64,000 nucleotides of DNA from Bradyrhizobium sp. 170 (GTDB taxonomy: Bacteria > Pseudomonadota > Alphaproteobacteria > Rhizobiales > Xanthobacteraceae), in the NCBI RefSeq assembly GCF_023101085.1, contig NZ_CP064703.1:4154001-4218000 (forward strand), written 5' to 3'. The notes under the pieces are model-generated. The model was given only the letters and a program-made list of their open reading frames with translations. It had not been told where the DNA came from and searched no databases. Shown in pieces: positions 19,290-28,965 of the stretch; position 1 is the stretch's first letter; each line of letters begins with the position of its first letter. The position numbers were made by a program, and so were the translations under genes.

Positions 19290-19742
19290 GGTGAAAACCC
19301 CGTAAGGTAACGGATAGCGACACCCCGCGTTGACCTTAACGGTTGGTTGAACCGGCAAATATGGCCGAAAGCCGCGTGCCTATGCCCTGCATGGGCCGAA
19401 AGTTCCGCTTTCGTGCCGGTTTTGCTGCGTGGCAGTTGCGCAACGCTCGGTCGATTTCGTGAACTTCTCCCCGTGCGAATGCCACAAATCACGGTATTGT
19501 CACGGGTAGCCATTCCGGCCCCGATTAGCGAATTCTTGATAGTCGGATGTCAGCATGGTTGGCTGTGTGGGATGGGTTAGGATCGCGGGGATTCGAGAAA
19601 CCGCGATTCGCACGGTGCGTAATTACGTAATTGAGTTAAGGGTCTTTTCTGGTACGGAATTTGCTCTATCTACCTTGAGGTCCGGTGTGAGTGCCGGAAT
19701 GGGTCGATCGGGTAACGGATCGAACGGCGGACGGAGACAAGA
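19290..19742. other. long intergenic region between clpP and clpX
   Basis: 453 bases with no convincing gene on either strand. It includes a perfect 12-base palindrome AATTACGTAATT at 19621-19632, about 110 bases before clpX, in an otherwise GC-rich setting, and short T-rich stretches. It probably contains the clpX promoter and leader. Confidence 0.55.
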
Positions 19743-21017
<1,275 letters not shown>

Positions 21018-21056
21018 TCGCGCTCGACATAACTCGCTTGGACTACCCCGATAAGG

Positions 21057-21083
21057 ACGGCTGCCGCACGTTGCGGCGGCCGT
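21057..21083 (+). terminator. probable clpX terminator
   Basis: A stable stem ACGGC-TGCCGCA / TGCGGCG-GCCGT with a short CGT loop, 40 bases after the clpX stop. The following TGTTGTTGCG is only moderately T-rich, so it may be a weak terminator. Confidence 0.55.
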
Positions 21084-21140
21084 TGTTGCGTCAGCGTTTT
21101 ATACGCGTTTGGCCCCAATTTGTGGGCATTTTTCCGTGAC

Positions 21141-21171
21141 TTGACACCCCCATACCCGATAGCCACCTAAT
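21141..21171 (+). promoter_or_regulatory. possible promoter of lon
   Basis: A perfect TTGACA (preceded by C, so also CTTGAC as in heat-shock promoters) is followed after 19 bases by CCTAAT. Spacing is a little long for sigma-70 and for known alphaproteobacterial sigma-32 sites, so the sigma factor is undecided. Confidence 0.4.
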
Positions 21172-21330
21172 GCCAATGGTGGCGGAAATCACGTTCGAGA
21201 TTCGTCGCAAAATCATCCGGTGAGAGGCGGCAGCGAAGGCGGCCGAGTGACCCGGAACTCCCGGCACCTTGCGGCGGTTGCGCAAGCGATGCGGACTGCG
21301 TGCAAGGGGGCAAAACAAAAGGAATAGGCC

Positions 21331-23757
21331 ATGACGACCCCAAAAACCCGGCCAACCATCGTTCTCGGCGAAAGCCACTCGTATCCGGTGCTGCCGCTCC
21401 GCGACATCGTCGTTTTTCCGCACATGATCGTGCCGCTGTTCGTCGGCCGCGAGAAATCGATCCGCGCCCTCGAAGAGGTGATGAAGAACGACGCGCTGAT
21501 CCTGCTCGCGACGCAGAAGAACGCGTCCGACGATGATCCAAGCCCGGATTCGATCTATGAGGTCGGTACGCTCGCCAGCGTGCTGCAGCTCCTGAAGCTT
21601 CCCGACGGCACCGTGAAGGTGCTGGTCGAAGGGCTCGAGCGCGCGCGCGTGCAGAAATATTCCGACCGCAGCGAATATTACGAGGCGACCGCGATCGCGC
21701 TTGCCGACACCGACGCCAGCTCGGTTGAAGCCGAAGCCCTGGCGCGTTCGGTCGTGTCCGACTTCGAAAGCTATGTGAAGCTGAACAAGAAGATCTCCGC
21801 CGAAGTCGTCGGCGTGGTTCAGGCGATCACTGATTTCGCCAAGCTGAGCGATCAGGTCGCCCAGCATCTCGCCGTCAAGATCGCCGATCGCCAGGGTATC
21901 CTGGAGACGTTGTCCGTCACGCAGCGCCTGGAGAAGGTGCTGGGCCTGATGGAGAGTGAGATCTCGGTGCTGCAGGTCGAGAAGCGCATCCGCTCGCGCG
22001 TCAAGCGCCAGATGGAGAAGACCCAGCGCGAGTATTACCTGAACGAGCAGATGAAGGCGATCCAGAAGGAGCTCGGCGACGACGAAGGTCGTGACGAGCT
22101 GGCCGATCTGGAGGAGAAGATTGCCAAGACCAAGCTTTCCAAGGAAGCGCGGGAGAAGGCGCAGCACGAGTTGAAGAAGCTGCGCCAGATGTCGCCGATG
22201 TCCGCGGAAGCAACCGTCGTGCGCAACTATCTCGACTGGCTGCTGTCGATCCCGTGGAACAAGAAGTCCAAGGTCAAGAAGGACCTCGAGGCGGCGCAGG
22301 CCGTGCTGGACAACGACCACTACGGGCTCGAGAAGGTCAAGGACCGCATCGTCGAGTATCTCGCGGTGCAGTCGCGCGCCAACAAGCTGACCGGACCGAT
22401 CCTGTGCCTGGTCGGACCTCCCGGCGTCGGCAAGACCTCGCTCGGCAAGTCGATCGCGAAGGCGACGGGACGCGAATTCGTGCGCGTGTCGCTCGGCGGC
22501 GTGCGCGATGAAGCTGAGATCCGCGGTCATCGCCGCACCTATATCGGCTCGATGCCCGGCAAGATCATCCAGTCGATGCGCAAGGCGAAGAGCTCGAATC
22601 CGTTGTTCCTGCTGGACGAGATCGACAAGATGGGCGCCGATTTCCGCGGCGATCCGTCGTCGGCGCTGCTCGAGGTTCTGGACCCCGAGCAGAACTCGAC
22701 CTTCAACGACCACTATCTGGAGGTCGACTACGATCTGTCGAACGTCATGTTCATCACGACCGCGAATACGTTGAATATTCCCGGCCCCCTGATGGACCGC
22801 ATGGAGATCATCCGGATCGCCGGCTACACCGAGAACGAGAAGGTCGAGATCGCGCGCAAGCATCTGATCCCGAACGCCATCGCCAAGCATGGTCTCGATT
22901 CCAAGGAATGGTCGATCGACGATGACGCCCTGCTGCTGATGATCCGCCGCTACACCCGCGAAGCGGGCGTGCGTAACCTGGAGCGTGAGCTCTCCACACT
23001 CGCCCGCAAGGCGGTGAAGGAGCTGATGATCTCCAAGAAGAAGTCGGTCAAGGTCACCGAGAAGACTCTCGAAGAGTTCCTCGGCGTGCCGAAGTACCGC
23101 TACGGCGAGATCGAAAGCGAGCCGCAGGTCGGTATCGTCACGGGCCTGGCCTGGACCGATGTCGGCGGCGAGTTGCTGACCATCGAAGGCGTCATGATGC
23201 CCGGCAAGGGCAAGATGACGGTCACGGGCAATCTGCGCGACGTGATGAAGGAGTCGATCTCGGCGGCGGCGTCCTACGTCCGCTCGCGGGCGATCAACTA
23301 CGGCATCGAGCCGCCGCTGTTCGACAAGCGCGACATCCACGTCCACGTGCCGGAGGGGGCAACCCCGAAGGACGGACCGTCGGCGGGTGTGGCGATGGCG
23401 ACCGCGATCATCTCGGTCATGACCGGCATCCCGGTTCGCCACGATGTCGCGATGACCGGCGAGATCACGCTGCGCGGCAGAGTGCTGCCGATCGGCGGTC
23501 TGAAGGAGAAGCTGCTGGCGGCCGCTCGCGGCGGCATCAAGACGGTGCTGATCCCCGAGGACAACGCCAAGGATCTCACGGAGATTTCCGATGCGATCAA
23601 GGGCGGGATGGAGATCATCCCGGTGGCCCGGCTCGACGACGTCACCGCCAAGGCGCTGGTCCGCGCACCGGTGCCGATCGTCTGGGAAGAGGACACCAAG
23701 GTGCCGGTAAAGCCTGACGGCGCCGACGAGGCGTCCGGTGGCCTCACGGCCCACTAA
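21331..23757 (+). CDS. lon: ATP-dependent Lon protease
   Basis: Hexameric cytoplasmic AAA+ protease that degrades misfolded and regulatory proteins. The 808-residue protein has the N-terminal LonN domain ([20 protein letters not shown] near residue 17), a coiled-coil linker (about 190-260), Walker [10 protein letters not shown] (about residue 361), Walker [11 protein letters not shown], and the C-terminal S16 protease domain with catalytic Ser684 ([10 protein letters not shown]) and its Lys partner in [10 protein letters not shown]. The length is standard. In many bacteria the HU gene follows directly; here it lies 4 kb away on the other strand. Confidence 0.98.
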   Translation: MTTPKTRPTIVLGESHSYPVLPLRDIVVFPHMIVPLFVGREKSIRALEEVMKNDALILLATQKNASDDDPSPDSIYEVGTLASVLQLLKLPDGTVKVLVEGLERARVQKYSDRSEYYEATAIALADTDASSVEAEALARSVVSDFESYVKLNKKISAEVVGVVQAITDFAKLSDQVAQHLAVKIADRQGILETLSVTQRLEKVLGLMESEISVLQVEKRIRSRVKRQMEKTQREYYLNEQMKAIQKELGDDEGRDELADLEEKIAKTKLSKEAREKAQHELKKLRQMSPMSAEATVVRNYLDWLLSIPWNKKSKVKKDLEAAQAVLDNDHYGLEKVKDRIVEYLAVQSRANKLTGPILCLVGPPGVGKTSLGKSIAKATGREFVRVSLGGVRDEAEIRGHRRTYIGSMPGKIIQSMRKAKSSNPLFLLDEIDKMGADFRGDPSSALLEVLDPEQNSTFNDHYLEVDYDLSNVMFITTANTLNIPGPLMDRMEIIRIAGYTENEKVEIARKHLIPNAIAKHGLDSKEWSIDDDALLLMIRRYTREAGVRNLERELSTLARKAVKELMISKKKSVKVTEKTLEEFLGVPKYRYGEIESEPQVGIVTGLAWTDVGGELLTIEGVMMPGKGKMTVTGNLRDVMKESISAAASYVRSRAINYGIEPPLFDKRDIHVHVPEGATPKDGPSAGVAMATAIISVMTGIPVRHDVAMTGEITLRGRVLPIGGLKEKLLAAARGGIKTVLIPEDNAKDLTEISDAIKGGMEIIPVARLDDVTAKALVRAPVPIVWEEDTKVPVKPDGADEASGGLTAH

Positions 23758-23780
23758 ACCGATCGATTGTGAAATGATAA

Positions 23781-23807
23781 AACGGCGCCTTCGGGCGCCG
23801 TTTTTGT
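23781..23807 (+). terminator. rho-independent terminator of lon
   Basis: A perfect 9-bp stem AACGGCGCC / GGCGCCGTT with a TTCG tetraloop followed by TTTTTG, 24 bases after the lon stop. Confidence 0.92.
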
Positions 23808-23850
23808 TGGTGCGGACCGGACCACCATTGGACAGGCGGAGTTGAAGGGG

Positions 23851-24252
23851 ATGGAAATCGACGGGCAATGCCATTGCGGGCGGGTGACCTATCGGGCCGA
23901 CGTCGACCCTGCGAAAGTATCGATCTGTCACTGCACCGATTGCCAGAACCTGACGGGCTCGCCGTACCGCGTCACGGTGATCTGTTCGGCCGAGCAGGTC
24001 CGCATGACAGGCGCGCCGGCGAAGATTTACGCGAAGACCGGCGACAACGGCCGCACGCGCTTCCAGCATTTTTGCGAGGGTTGTGGTTCCCCGCTGTTCA
24101 CCAGCGGCGAGGGCGGGCCGGACGACTGGGGCATCCGCTGGGGCAGCATCCGCCAGCGCGATCAGCTCAAGCCGGTGCGGCAAATCTGGCGCCGCTCGGC
24201 CGCGCCCTGGATCAACGATATCAGGGATTTGCCGGGACGGCCGGGCGACTAG
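23851..24252 (+). CDS. GFA family protein (glutathione-dependent formaldehyde-activating-like, CENP-V fold)
   Basis: A 133-residue zinc protein. Paired Cys motifs mark the family: GQCHCGRVTY, ICHCTDCQNLTGS and FCEGCGSPL, which bind one structural and one catalytic-type zinc. The founding enzyme condenses formaldehyde with glutathione, but most small family members have no proven activity. The ATG at 23851 is preferred to a TTG three codons upstream because GGAG lies at usable distance. It is a single gene between lon and tRNA-Val. Confidence 0.88.
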   Translation: MEIDGQCHCGRVTYRADVDPAKVSICHCTDCQNLTGSPYRVTVICSAEQVRMTGAPAKIYAKTGDNGRTRFQHFCEGCGSPLFTSGEGGPDDWGIRWGSIRQRDQLKPVRQIWRRSAAPWINDIRDLPGRPGD

Positions 24253-24264
24253 GGGATCGAGGAT

Positions 24265-24341
24265 TGGTAGGCGGCGAGAGATTCGAACTCCCGACCCTCT
24301 CGGTGTAAACGAGATGCTCTAACCAGCTGAGCTAGCCGCCC
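24265..24341 (-). tRNA. tRNA-Val (UAC anticodon)
   Basis: 77 bases with encoded CCA. On the minus strand GGGCGGC pairs with GCCGCCT (one G-U end pair), the D-arm is GCTCAGCTGGTTAGAGC, the anticodon stem TCTCG/CGAGA encloses TTTACAC (anticodon UAC), and the T-arm contains GTTCGAAT. Confidence 0.95.
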
Positions 24342-24438
24342 TTATGCCTCTGTTTAACCCTGCGACCCCCTTTCGTGCAAGGTCGCCGGTAAACCACCGT
24401 TTCCCAGATATCTCCGATCAAATGAGAGAGTTGCGTAC

Positions 24439-25299
24439 ATGGACACCCCTCAAACTCACGATCAAAACGCCGACCAGGTCGCCTACTGGAACGGACCCGC
24501 CGGCCAGCGCTGGGCCGCGCGCCAGGCGGAGCAGGACGTCGTGCTCAAGCCGGTCGCCGACCTTGTGATCGATCGGGCGAAACTGAAGCCGGGTGAGCGC
24601 GTCATCGATATCGGCTGCGGCAGCGGCGCCACGGCGATTGCGTTCGCGCGCGAGGTCGCGCCGTCGGGCCATGTGCTCGGCGTCGACATATCCGGCCCGA
24701 TGCTGGAGCGGGCGCGGCAGAGCGCGCCGAAGGATTTGCCGGTCGAATTCGCGCTGGCCGACGCCACCGTCTATCCGTTTGAGCCCGCCGGTTTCGATGT
24801 GCTGGCCTCGCGGTTCGGCGTGATGTTCTTTGCCGATCCCGCGCTGTCGTTTGCCAACATGCGCAAGGCGCTGAAGCCCTCGGGCCGGCTGGCATTCGCC
24901 TGCTGGCGCGAGCCGCGCGAAAACCCGTTCTTCATGGCACCACTGCAGGCCGCCTACAAGCACGTGCCAAAGCTGCCGCAGCAGGGGCCGGAAGATCCCG
25001 GGCCGTTTGCGTTCGCCTCCGAGGCGCGCGTGCGCCGGATCCTCGACGCGGCGGGCTTTAAGGGCGTCGAGATGGAAGCGTGTCCACTGCTGCTGGATTC
25101 CGCGATCGGCCGCGGCCTCGACGGCGCGGTGCAGGGCGCACTGGAGATCGGCCCGGTGAGCCGCGCGCTGGAGGGCCAGCCGGAAGAACTCCGTAAGGCC
25201 GCCGCCCATTCGATCCGCGAAGCACTGACTCCGTTCGCCAAGGGCGATTCGGTGTTGCTGCCGGCGTCGGTCTGGATCGTCACGGCAAGGGCGTCGTAG
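24439..25299 (+). CDS. class I SAM-dependent methyltransferase
   Basis: A 286-residue methyltransferase of the Methyltransf_11/UbiE-like type. Motif I is VIDIGCGSGATAIAFA (about residue 55-70), motif II is LGVDISGPMLERAR, and DVLASRFGVMFFADP and LKPSGRLAFACWRE form the post-I and C-terminal strands. The N-terminal YWNGPAGQRWA is shared by a group of small rhizobial methyltransferases of unknown substrate. A repeat of the 3305 type follows directly. Confidence 0.87.
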   Translation: MDTPQTHDQNADQVAYWNGPAGQRWAARQAEQDVVLKPVADLVIDRAKLKPGERVIDIGCGSGATAIAFAREVAPSGHVLGVDISGPMLERARQSAPKDLPVEFALADATVYPFEPAGFDVLASRFGVMFFADPALSFANMRKALKPSGRLAFACWREPRENPFFMAPLQAAYKHVPKLPQQGPEDPGPFAFASEARVRRILDAAGFKGVEMEACPLLLDSAIGRGLDGAVQGALEIGPVSRALEGQPEELRKAAAHSIREALTPFAKGDSVLLPASVWIVTARAS

Positions 25300-25308
25300 T
25301 TCGCCTTC

Positions 25309-25425
25309 GTCATTGCGAGCGAAGCGAAGCAATCCATCCATCGACGGGCGCTGAGGCATGGATTGCTTCATCGCTGTCGCTCCCTTGCGCAAACGCTTTG
25401 CGTTTGTCGCAGGCAATGACGGGGT
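25309..25425. repeat. compound palindromic repeat downstream of the methyltransferase
   Basis: Begins with the same CATTGCGAGCGAAGCGAAG arm as the repeat at 3305, then a partial right arm (ATGGATTGCTTC), then a second palindrome TTGCGCAAACGC...GCGTTTGTCGCAGGCAATGAC. The second part recurs at 26304. Confidence 0.72.
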
Positions 25426-25511
25426 GAGAGCTTCGCTGACTTGCCTACCCAGATCGTGGCGGGATGCGCGATGGCTCGGCGGCCCTTTCCACATTCTGGC
25501 GACCCATTCCA
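25384..25511 (-). pseudogene. decayed copy of the peptidase T gene end plus its downstream repeat
   Basis: From 25384 to about 25440 the sequence is nearly identical to 26304-26360 (repeat downstream of pepT). Similarity continues without a break into 25445-25511, which matches the last 20-25 codons of pepT (26363-26440; shared CCCAGATC, TTTCCA, CTGGCG and ACCCATTC blocks, about 70% by eye, with small indels). No open frame is kept. The intact gene lies about 0.9 kb to the right, in the same orientation. Confidence 0.75.
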
Positions 25512-25611
25512 ATTGAACGCCGGATGGCCATCGGCACGCCACCAAATCGCCTGACGACTCAACGACGCTTGTTACACCGGGCTGGTAGCGATGCGCGTGG
25601 GTACAGCAATG

Positions 25612-25809
25612 ATGCGCTTGTCCGATCTGCATCTAACTCCGGCCCGGACCGGTCTGATTTTGCTCACGGTGCTTCTGCTCGGCGCGATCATCGTTCGAGT
25701 CATCACTGGGTCCGAACAAAGTGATGTCCGCACGCCCTCCACGCCTGAGAACGGTGGCCGAGTCACCCCGGATACTGGTGTCAGAGGCCTGAGAGGATCG
25801 CTGCCATAA
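25612..25809 (+). CDS. doubtful small membrane protein
   Basis: A 65-codon frame with one clear hydrophobic stretch (TGLILLTVLLLGAIIVRVI) and a polar tail (TPENGGRVTP). No ribosome-binding site of note precedes the ATG at 25612 or the alternative at 25591. It lies between the peptidase T remnant and the secreted-protein gene and matches no family I know. It could be a real single-span protein or chance. Confidence 0.3.
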   Translation: MRLSDLHLTPARTGLILLTVLLLGAIIVRVITGSEQSDVRTPSTPENGGRVTPDTGVRGLRGSLP

Positions 25810-25862
25810 GATAATTTGTTGGACGGCAACGCGCGTCCACCCTGCAACGGGCGCGAGGAAGG

Positions 25863-26240
25863 CTATTTGATTGTCGCGTTTACGGTAATTACCGACGTGC
25901 CAGATGTCGTTGGCCCCTGCCCCGTTGCTTTGATGGCGAAAGTATCGCTTCCCTTGTATCTGGCCTTCGCCTTGTATTCGTAAGTAGTTGCGTTGAGCTT
26001 TTTCAACTTGCCGCGGGCCGGCTTTTGCAAAATCTCCGAGCTGGTCACCGTGCCGCGCATCGTGATCGGAAAGAGGCAACTTTGCCCGGATGCGACGCTG
26101 ATGTCGCCGGTCGAGTTCTCGCCCCAGTCCGCCAGTTCTACTAATTTTGGACAGTCAGAAGCGGCCAGCGCCGGAGACGCGGACATTGAGCTTGTAGCTC
26201 CAACGATAAGCGCTAAAGCGGCGACCTTGGACAACCGCAT
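25863..26240 (-). CDS. hypothetical secreted protein
   Basis: A 125-residue protein with a signal peptide (MRLSKVAALALIVGATSS, then a cleavage region near SPALAAS). The mature part has two Cys (SDCPKLV and GQSCLFP) and alternating strands (MRGTVTSSEILQ, YEYKAKARYKGSDTFAIKATG) like a small Ig-like or cadherin-type beta domain. No function is known. The start is the second ATG (26240), which places the basic residues directly before the hydrophobic core. It lies between peptidase T and the peptidase T remnant, flanked by copies of the same repeat. Confidence 0.65.
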   Translation of the reverse strand: MRLSKVAALALIVGATSSMSASPALAASDCPKLVELADWGENSTGDISVASGQSCLFPITMRGTVTSSEILQKPARGKLKKLNATTYEYKAKARYKGSDTFAIKATGQGPTTSGTSVITVNATIK

Positions 26241-26303
26241 AATAGGCTTCCTCGTTTTCAAAAACGCGGCGTACCCAGCTTACAGCCGCGTCGCTATCAC
26301 TGC

Positions 26304-26360
26304 CTTGCGCAAACGCTTCGCGTTTGTCACAGGCAATGACGGGGATGGAGCTTCGCCGAA
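26304..26360. repeat. palindromic repeat shared with 25384
   Basis: TTGCGCAAACGC...GCGTTTGTCACAGGCAATGAC followed by GAGCTTCGC; nearly identical to 25384-25440. It directly follows the stop codon of peptidase T on the minus strand. Confidence 0.75.
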
Positions 26361-26362
26361 GT

Positions 26363-27619
26363 CTACGCCCGTTCTTCCCAGATCATGGCCAGATGCACAA
26401 TCGTCTCCGCCGCCTTTTCCATGTCCTGGCGGCTGACCCATTCGAGCCGCGAATGAAACGCGTGTTCGCCGGCGAAGATGTTGGGGCAGGGCAGGCCCAT
26501 GAACGACAGGCGCGAGCCGTCGGTGCCGCCCCGGATCGAACTGCGCACCGGATTTAGCCCCGCGCGACGGATCGCCTCGATGGCGTAGTCGACGGTCTCG
26601 GGGTGGCGGTCGATGACCTGCTTCATGTTGCGGTATTGCGCCTTGACGTCCATCCGGTACGTCGAGCGCGGATAATCCTTCATCACCTCTTTGACGATGC
26701 CTTCCAGCAGGGCTTCCTTTTGCTGCAGCCCCTCGTCGGTGAAATCGCGCACGATGAAGCCTATGGTGGCTTTCTCCAGCGCGCCCGCAATGCCGATCGG
26801 ATGCAAAAAGCCTTCCTTGCCCTCGGTGGTCTCCGGCGAGCAGGTGTCCCTGGGCAGGCGGTCGATGATTGCGGCCGCGATCTTGATCGCGTGCTCCATC
26901 TTGCCCTTGGCGAAACCGGGGTGGGTCGAGACGCCCTCGATGGTGATGGTGGCGCCATCGGCTGAAAAGGTTTCGTCCTCGATATTCCCGGCGGATTCGC
27001 CGTCCATCGTATAGGCGAAGTCGGCGCCGAGTTTTTTCAGGTCGACCTTGTCGACGCCGCGGCCGATTTCTTCGTCGGGCGTGAACAGGATCTTGATGGT
27101 GCCGTGCCTGATATCAGGATTTTGAATCAGGAACCGCGCTGCGTCCATGATCTCGGCAAGGCCGGCCTTGTTGTCGGCGCCGAGAAGCGTGGTGCCGTCG
27201 GTCGTGATAATGTCGTGGCCGATCTGCTCAATGAGTGCGGGATGGTCGGCTGAGCGGATCACCTGGGTGGGATCGGCCGGCAGCACGATATCGCCGCCCT
27301 GGTAATTCCTGGCGATCTGCGGCTTGACGTTGGCGCCGGTGCAGTCCGGAGACGTGTCCATGTGCGAGCAGAAGCATATCACTGGCACCGTCTTGTCGGT
27401 ATTGGCCGGGATCGTCGCATAGACATAGCCGTGCTCGTCGAGATGGGCGTCTGCGAGCCCCATCGCCTGCAACTCCGAAGCCAGCAGGCGACCCAGATTC
27501 TTCTGCTTCTCGGTGGAAGGGCAGGTCGGTGACGCCGGATCGGACTGGGTGTCGATCATGACGTAGCGCAGGAAGCGCTCGGTGACATCGTGGGTGAAGG
27601 TGATGGGCGAGGCCGGCAT
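26363..27619 (-). CDS. pepT: peptidase T (tripeptide aminopeptidase)
   Basis: Zinc metalloaminopeptidase of the M20B family that removes the N-terminal residue of tripeptides in the cytoplasm. The 418-residue protein contains the metal and catalytic motifs CSHMDTSPD (His-x-Asp), LGADNKAG, FTPDEEIG (catalytic Glu pair), FAYTMDGE and the C-terminal HSRLEW. The ATG at 27619 gives MPASPITFTHDVTERFLRYV, the family start; the frame extends upstream without similarity. It converges on a degenerate copy of its own end at 25445. Confidence 0.93.
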   Translation of the reverse strand: MPASPITFTHDVTERFLRYVMIDTQSDPASPTCPSTEKQKNLGRLLASELQAMGLADAHLDEHGYVYATIPANTDKTVPVICFCSHMDTSPDCTGANVKPQIARNYQGGDIVLPADPTQVIRSADHPALIEQIGHDIITTDGTTLLGADNKAGLAEIMDAARFLIQNPDIRHGTIKILFTPDEEIGRGVDKVDLKKLGADFAYTMDGESAGNIEDETFSADGATITIEGVSTHPGFAKGKMEHAIKIAAAIIDRLPRDTCSPETTEGKEGFLHPIGIAGALEKATIGFIVRDFTDEGLQQKEALLEGIVKEVMKDYPRSTYRMDVKAQYRNMKQVIDRHPETVDYAIEAIRRAGLNPVRSSIRGGTDGSRLSFMGLPCPNIFAGEHAFHSRLEWVSRQDMEKAAETIVHLAMIWEERA

Positions 27620-27660
27620 GACGATCCGAAAAGCTGGGCGAGGGAAGCGCTCTATAACAG

Positions 27661-27699
27661 AAAAGCGCCACTCCGGGTCCCCGCCGGAATGACGCTTTT
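27661..27699 (-). terminator. rho-independent terminator of the HU gene
   Basis: A 16-bp imperfect stem AAAAGCG..CCGG / CCGG..CGCTTTT, with the minus-strand side ending in TTTTCTG, lies 24 bases after the HU stop codon. Confidence 0.75.
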
Positions 27700-27722
27700 G
27701 CTGCAATCGAGGGAATCGTCGG

Positions 27723-28022
27723 TCAGACGGCTTCCTTGAGTTCCTTGGCGGCGCGGAAGGCGACCTTCTTGCTGGCCTTGATCTGGATCGGTTCGCCGGT
27801 GGCGGGGTTGCGGCCGGTGCGGGCGGCGCGCTTGCGGACCTGGAGGATGCCGAGCCCGACGATACGGATCCGCTCGCCCTTCTTCAGGTGTTTTGCGATC
27901 TTCCCGACCATGTCGGTCAGGATGGCCTCGGCGGCCTTCTTCGACAGGTCATGTTCCTCGGCCAGCGCTGCGGCCAGATGCTTGAGTGTGATGGTGGCTG
28001 GAGTCGCTGCTTTCTTCGCCAT
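27723..28022 (-). CDS. HU family DNA-binding protein
   Basis: A 99-residue nucleoid protein that bends and compacts DNA as a dimer. The helical N-terminal half (ITLKHLAAALAEEHDLSKKAAEAIL) and the DNA-binding arm (GRNPATGEPIQIKASKKVAFRAAKELKEAV) with the GRNPATGE signature are complete. The start has GGAGGG upstream on the minus strand. The N-terminus is slightly longer and more basic (MAKKAATPAT) than E. coli HU, as in many rhizobial members. Confidence 0.93.
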   Translation of the reverse strand: MAKKAATPATITLKHLAAALAEEHDLSKKAAEAILTDMVGKIAKHLKKGERIRIVGLGILQVRKRAARTGRNPATGEPIQIKASKKVAFRAAKELKEAV

Positions 28023-28345
28023 ATCTGGCCCTCCTCGTTGGTTGAATGGCTTTGAGCGCGTTTGTGAAACCGGTTCGCGCCGGAAAATGCCTTGCGTGGT
28101 GACTTGAAACCCTAAGGGTCCGGTGCAACCAGAGCGGGGGAGGGTTTCAAGAAACCCAGACGTATCAGGCCTTAAACGATTCGGGTAATCGCTGCCTACG
28201 CCATTTTGCCTGAAAACAGGCCATTATTTGCATCACAATCGCAGAAACGCCCGTCTGGCGCTGGGATTCGCAACGTCCTTGACTAAGCGGGGGCGGCCCT
28301 TTATGCCCTCGGTTCTGCGCGGATCAGAACATGATTACGGCATCC
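28023..28345. other. intergenic region between the HU gene and tRNA-Asp
   Basis: 323 bases. It must hold the HU promoter (minus strand) and contains the tRNA-Asp promoter match at 28279. No gene is seen. Confidence 0.6.
28279..28306 (+). promoter_or_regulatory. probable sigma-70 promoter of tRNA-Asp
   Basis: TTGACT and TTATGC separated by 16 bases, 40 bases before the mature tRNA start. A GC-rich discriminator follows, as in stable-RNA promoters. Confidence 0.5.
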
Positions 28346-28422
28346 GCGGGAGTAGCTCAGTTGGTTAGAGCGCCGCCCTGTCACGGCGGAGGCCGCGGGT
28401 TCGAGTCCCGTCTCTCGCGCCA
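28346..28422 (+). tRNA. tRNA-Asp (GUC anticodon)
   Basis: 77 bases with encoded CCA. GCGGGAG pairs with CTCTCGC (one G-U), the D-arm is GCTCAGTTGGTTAGAGC, the anticodon stem CCGCC/GGCGG encloses CTGTCAC (anticodon GUC), and the T-arm contains GTTCGAGT. Confidence 0.95.
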
Positions 28423-28467
28423 TTTATCAATGGCTTGATCCGATCTCGTCACGAACCAGCCGCAAAC

Positions 28468-28496
28468 AAAAAGGCCGCCCGAGGGCGGCCCTTTTT
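28468..28496. terminator. bidirectional terminator between tRNA-Asp and the 28519 gene
   Basis: Stem GGCCGCCC / GGGCGGCC with a GA loop, flanked by AAAAA and CTTTTT, so it works on either strand. It ends the tRNA transcript and the minus-strand small gene. Confidence 0.88.
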
Positions 28497-28518
28497 ATTC
28501 CAATAAAATCGAGCTCGT

Positions 28519-28713
28519 TCAGCGCACCGTCGAGGTGTTCGAGCTGGTGACGACCACTGCCTTGCCGGCCTTCACGACCTGCGCCGTCTGGCTGTAATCC
28601 GCACCGGTCCGGGCGGAAATGCCGAACGCCGCCACCGCGATGCCAGCCACCAGTGCGACGACCACGATCTTCAAATGGGTACTGCGATCCGCTGAATGAA
28701 TTGAGTGGTTCAT
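28519..28713 (-). CDS. hypothetical small single-span membrane protein
   Basis: A 64-residue protein: a polar start with His (MNHSIHSADRSTHLK), one hydrophobic segment (IVVVALVAGIAVAAFGI) and a polar tail rich in Val/Ser/Thr. GGGAGGCACC provides a good ribosome-binding site for the ATG at 28713, and a bidirectional terminator follows, so it is a real transcription unit. Similar short proteins are common in Bradyrhizobium-like genomes, without known function. Confidence 0.7.
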   Translation of the reverse strand: MNHSIHSADRSTHLKIVVVALVAGIAVAAFGISARTGADYSQTAQVVKAGKAVVVTSSNTSTVR

Positions 28714-28965
28714 ATGGTGCCTCCCGGACGCCTTTGACGTCCTGTGTTGGCTAGGGAATTTACGCCACGTGTGTTTCAGTATGGTTTCGCGGTTTCGGCA
28801 AAATGGTTTCATTCGGCCGGTTTTTGGCCTGTTTTCCGCCGAATATCCGTGATGTAGATCACATACAGATCGCCCGAGCGACAGCGACGCGGGGCATGCG
28901 GACGCCGGCCGGGATCAAAACAATAATGAAAACAAAGCGAAGGGCCCGGCTTCGAGCCGACCGGA

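Larger units (their letters stand above)
21018..21330. other. intergenic region between clpX and lon
   Basis: 313 bases holding the clpX stem-loop at 21057 and a promoter-like TTGACA at 21141. No gene is seen. Confidence 0.6.

Noticed and set aside
21091..24183. A 1030-codon open frame on the minus strand opposite lon
   Set aside because: It mirrors the lon gene, is full of His/Arg/Asp strings typical of antisense frames in high-GC DNA, and has no domain.
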